Source of the DNA: Exiguobacterium mexicanum | GTDB lineage: Bacteria; Bacillota; Bacilli; Exiguobacteriales; Exiguobacteriaceae | Direction: 5' to 3' | DNA: 64,000 nucleotides | Assembly (NCBI RefSeq): GCF_005960665.1 | Contig: NZ_CP040676.1 | Span: forward strand, 134,501-198,500 | Shown: piece by piece, positions 61,513 to 64,000 of the stretch | Numbering within the stretch: position 1 is the first letter of the stretch | Layout of the letters: each line of letters starts with the position of its first letter | The notes under the pieces: model-generated | What the model saw: the letters and a program-made list of their open reading frames with translations, nothing else | The model's database searches: none | What the model was told of the DNA's origin: nothing | Program-made: the position numbers and the translations under genes

Positions 61513-62920
61513 GTCCAAGCGAGATATATTTGATTTCTAAAAATTCTTCGATGCCATGGTGACCACCTTCACGGCCGAGACCGCTCTGCTTCCACCCGCC
61601 GAACGGTGCTTGCGGCGTCGACGGGAGACCGTCATTGACGCCGACGATGCCGTATTCGAGCGCTTCGGCCAAATAGAGGGCCTCGTTGATGTCTTGCGTG
61701 AACACATAAGCGGCGAGACCGAACGGGGTCGCATTCGCCCGCTCAATTACTTCCTCGAGCGTATCGAACGACGCAATCGGTGCGACGGGGCCGAATGTCT
61801 CCTCGTTCATGCACAGCATATCCTCATTCGCATAGCGGACGACGGCCGGCCGGACGAATAGGCCGTCGAGCTGCTCCCCGCCCGTGATCTCGCCTCCGCG
61901 GATTTGAGCGTCCTCCAAGTGCTTCATCACTTTCTCGACCGCGGCCTCGTCGATGAGCGGACCGATATCCGTCCCTTCGTCGAGCCCGTTGCCGACTTCG
62001 AGCGCTGCGACGGCCTCGATGAATTTTTCGGAGAACGCATCGACGATGGACTGCTCGACATAAATCCGGTTGGCGCAGACACACGTCTGTCCGCCGTTAC
62101 GGAATTTCGTCGCGACCGCTTGCAGTACAGCCTTGTCGAGATCTGCCTGTGCCGTGACGATGAGTGGGGCGTGACCACCGAGCTCGAGCGAGATTTTCTT
62201 CATCGTATCGGCGGCGCCGCGCATGAGGGTCTTGCCGACCTCGGTCGAACCGGTGAACGTCAATTTGCGGACACGGGGGTCGTGTTGCCACGTGTTCACG
62301 ATGTCAGAAGCTTTCCCGGTGACAAGATTGATGACACCGGGTGGGAAGCCTGCTTTCTCAGCCAGTTTGACGAGTTCGATCGCCGTCAATGGTGTCGCTG
62401 ATGCCGGTTTCAATACGACGGTACAACCTGCGGCAAGCGCCGGCGCCAATTTTCGGGTGATCATGGCGGCCGGGAAGTTCCATGGGGTGATGGCGGCGAC
62501 GACGCCGACCGGTTGTTTAATGGCAAAGATGCGTTTCTTGTTTGACGATGCCGGAATCGTCTCGCCGTACACGCGCCGACCTTCCGCGGCGTACCACTCG
62601 ATAAAGCCGTTCGCATAGCGGACTTCGCCGATGGCTTCTTGGAGCGGCTTGCCTTGCTCTTCGACCATCGTCCGAGCGATGGCTTCCGTATGTTCATCGA
62701 TCAGTCGATTCCATTCGAGCAGGAGGGCGCCTCGTTCTTCTGCCGTTTTCTCTTGCCAGTCCTTCAAGGCGTCGTGGGCGGCATCGACAGCCTGTTTCGC
62801 TTCGGCGGTGTCGCTCTTTGTCACCGTGGCCATAATGTTGCCGGTCGCGGGATTCCGCACCACGATCGTGTCCGATGTATCAATCCATTCTCCGTTGATG
62901 AAATTGTTCTCCACTCGCAT
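61508..62920 (-). CDS. gabD: NAD(P)-dependent succinate-semialdehyde dehydrogenase
   Basis: A 470-residue aldehyde dehydrogenase very like GabD. Motifs: VAAITPWNFPAAMITRKLAPALAAGCTVVLKPA, FTGSTEVGKTLM, LELGGHAPLIV (catalytic Glu) and FRNGGQTCVCANRI with the catalytic cysteine. The extra CVC cysteine is typical of SSADH. It feeds succinate semialdehyde into the TCA cycle. No gabT is nearby. Confidence 0.92.
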   Translation of the reverse strand: MRVENNFINGEWIDTSDTIVVRNPATGNIMATVTKSDTAEAKQAVDAAHDALKDWQEKTAEERGALLLEWNRLIDEHTEAIARTMVEEQGKPLQEAIGEVRYANGFIEWYAAEGRRVYGETIPASSNKKRIFAIKQPVGVVAAITPWNFPAAMITRKLAPALAAGCTVVLKPASATPLTAIELVKLAEKAGFPPGVINLVTGKASDIVNTWQHDPRVRKLTFTGSTEVGKTLMRGAADTMKKISLELGGHAPLIVTAQADLDKAVLQAVATKFRNGGQTCVCANRIYVEQSIVDAFSEKFIEAVAALEVGNGLDEGTDIGPLIDEAAVEKVMKHLEDAQIRGGEITGGEQLDGLFVRPAVVRYANEDMLCMNEETFGPVAPIASFDTLEEVIERANATPFGLAAYVFTQDINEALYLAEALEYGIVGVNDGLPSTPQAPFGGWKQSGLGREGGHHGIEEFLEIKYISLGL

Positions 62921-63008
62921 CTTGATTTCCCCTTTCGTCTAGGTGCACATTAAGAAGGTACCCGATTTCAAAAATCATACACAATTTTACAACGGGGGAG
63001 GGGTCGCT

Positions 63009-63524
63009 ATGTGGGTCATCATCTTGGGCTATGTCGTCGGCAGTATACTTGGCGGGCGCTTATACGGCAGGTGGAGCGGTCAAGACTTGGCAACGAGTGG
63101 GTCGGGAAACACCGGTGCCCGCAATGCGTTACGGATTGGCGGGAAGCGAGCGTTCTTGTTCGTTTACGGATTCGACGTCTTGAAGACGGTACTCGTGTTG
63201 TCAATCAGCGGTCCATATTTTTTTGAGACCGGACTCGCCTTGACGCTCGGGCACATTTATCCGATGTGGCATATTCGCACCGGTGGGAAGGGGTACGCCG
63301 TATTTTCTGGAATTATATTAGCGTACAGCCCGTTATGGTTTTTAGCAGGACTTGCCATGTTGCTCATTCTCATCAAACTGACGCGTAACTCGCGCGAGAC
63401 GGGGCTTGTCATGCTCATGCTCTTGCCGCTCGCGGCCTGGGGGGACGCAACAGATGTCAGTGTGGCCAGTTTGACGATGATTTTGATCATGTACCATCAT
63501 ATAAGGGGGAAACAACGTGCTTGA
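63009..63524 (+). CDS. PlsY-like glycerol-3-phosphate acyltransferase family protein
   Basis: A 171-residue membrane protein with about five segments and the PlsY motifs: SGSGNTGARNALRIGGKRAFLFVYGFDVLKTVL (motif 1), LGHIYPMWHIRTGGKGYAVFSG (motif 2, KFKGGKG-like) and a shortened C-terminus. It is shorter than usual PlsY (about 190-200) and the last motif is weak, so it may be a paralogue with another acyl acceptor. It overlaps the GNAT gene by eight bases. Confidence 0.82.
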   Translation: MWVIILGYVVGSILGGRLYGRWSGQDLATSGSGNTGARNALRIGGKRAFLFVYGFDVLKTVLVLSISGPYFFETGLALTLGHIYPMWHIRTGGKGYAVFSGIILAYSPLWFLAGLAMLLILIKLTRNSRETGLVMLMLLPLAAWGDATDVSVASLTMILIMYHHIRGKQRA

Positions 63525-64000
63525 ATTTCGAAGAGCGACGCCGGGGGATGCGGAAGCGATTCATCGATTGAACTATGAGACGTTTGTCGAAGAAATCCCG
63601 CAACACCATCCGAACGAGGAGCGACGACTCGTCGATCGCTTCCATGATACGAATACATACTGGATTGGATTGGCAGACGGGCAGCTTGTCGCCATGTGTG
63701 CCATCCGTGACGAACACCCGTTTTCACTTGAACAAAAAGGTGTGACGCTGCCGCCGGGAGAGTGGATTGAAGTCCGGCTATTGGCCGTGACGCCTTCCTA
63801 TCGGAACACAAGGACGTTTGCCGGACTTATGCGAGCGATGCTCATGGAAGCGACAGACCGGGGTGTGGAAGGGATTGTCATCAGCGGAACCGTACGCGAA
63901 CAGAAGCTATATCGACGGTTCGGGTTTATCCCGTTCGCAGAACCGGTCGGGACGGCGGAGGCGTTATACGTGCCGATGCAGTTGACGCGCTCTGGGTTCA
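63517..64000 (+). CDS. GNAT-fold acyltransferase, cut by the window edge
   Basis: The GTG at 63517 (ATAAGGGGGAAACAAC upstream) opens a frame that is unbroken to the window end. It begins MLEFRRATPGDAEAIHRLNY, has WIEVRLLAVTPSYRNTRTFAGLMRAM as the CoA-binding part and GTVREQKLYRRFGFIPF near the edge, giving a complete GNAT domain in 161 codons. The C-terminus or a further domain lies beyond. Overlap with the PlsY-like gene suggests they work together, perhaps on a lipid. Confidence 0.8.
   Translation, partial: MLEFRRATPGDAEAIHRLNYETFVEEIPQHHPNEERRLVDRFHDTNTYWIGLADGQLVAMCAIRDEHPFSLEQKGVTLPPGEWIEVRLLAVTPSYRNTRTFAGLMRAMLMEATDRGVEGIVISGTVREQKLYRRFGFIPFAEPVGTAEALYVPMQLTRSGF

Noticed and set aside
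1-64000. tRNA, rRNA, CRISPR or prophage
   Set aside because: No tRNA-like cloverleaf, rRNA block, regular repeat-spacer pattern or phage structural gene was seen on reading the window.

Overview
The window looks like a chromosomal segment of a Bacillales bacterium, most likely Exiguobacterium or a close relative. This is inferred from gene content (a Gram-positive pel cluster, kynUAB, arcABDC with a Crp/Fnr regulator, cydDC, an ECF sigma/anti-sigma pair), strong GGAGG ribosome binding sites, CcpA cre boxes and many compact intrinsic terminators. Most genes are GC-balanced. No rRNA, tRNA, CRISPR array or prophage was seen. One complete insertion sequence is present.

Layout. 1-6.9 kb: a pelDEAFG exopolysaccharide cluster, with PelD carrying a degenerate GGDEF region with an RxxD motif. 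6.9-10 kb: a TPP riboswitch and the thiamin salvage operon tenA-thiM-thiD-thiE. 10-13.7 kb: an NAD(P)-binding protein, a decayed diguanylate cyclase gene, a frameshifted OsmC gene, acetyltransferases and a DUF4385 gene. 13.7-16.2 kb: a GH4 phospho-glycosidase divergent from an RpiR-type regulator. 16.2-19.1 kb: the tryptophan-to-anthranilate operon kynU-kynA-kynB. 19.1-21.7 kb: a BCCT transporter and a HAD phosphatase. 21.7-22.2 kb: a non-coding stretch dense in hairpins that ends in a terminator, a candidate large structured RNA. 22.2-25.9 kb: small membrane proteins, an ABC-F ATPase behind an attenuator-like leader with a short upstream ORF, and a DMT exporter. 26-30.3 kb: an oxidoreductase, an ECF sigma factor with its anti-sigma factor, a HAD phosphatase and a region-2-only sigma remnant. 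30.4-30.9 kb: two tiny genes behind a perfect LexA box. 31-37 kb: a MurE-like ligase, stress and redox genes, and an SDR-GNAT-serine hydrolase cluster. 37.1-41.4 kb: a PAS-GGDEF protein of AT-richer composition, an SSS symporter and MgtE. 41.6-49.8 kb: arcABDC, a GH31 glucosidase and an ArcR-like regulator. 49.9-55.1 kb: cydDC, an IS3-family element and a candidate Fur-regulated C-rich small RNA. 55-64 kb: another diguanylate cyclase, MsrAB, a DUF2252 protein, a rhodanese, a HAD phosphatase, GabD, a PlsY-like protein and a GNAT gene cut by the window edge.

How it fits together. Surface polysaccharide and c-di-GMP appear as a theme: the pel cluster plus two intact and one broken GGDEF gene. 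Low-oxygen energy metabolism is a second theme: arginine deiminase fermentation, a Crp/Fnr regulator, and cydDC for cytochrome bd assembly. Crp/Fnr-type palindromes lie upstream of both arcA and cydD. The most novel material is regulatory RNA: the structured RNA at 21.7-22.2 kb, the C-rich sRNA whose terminator has been split by an IS, and the ABC-F leader.
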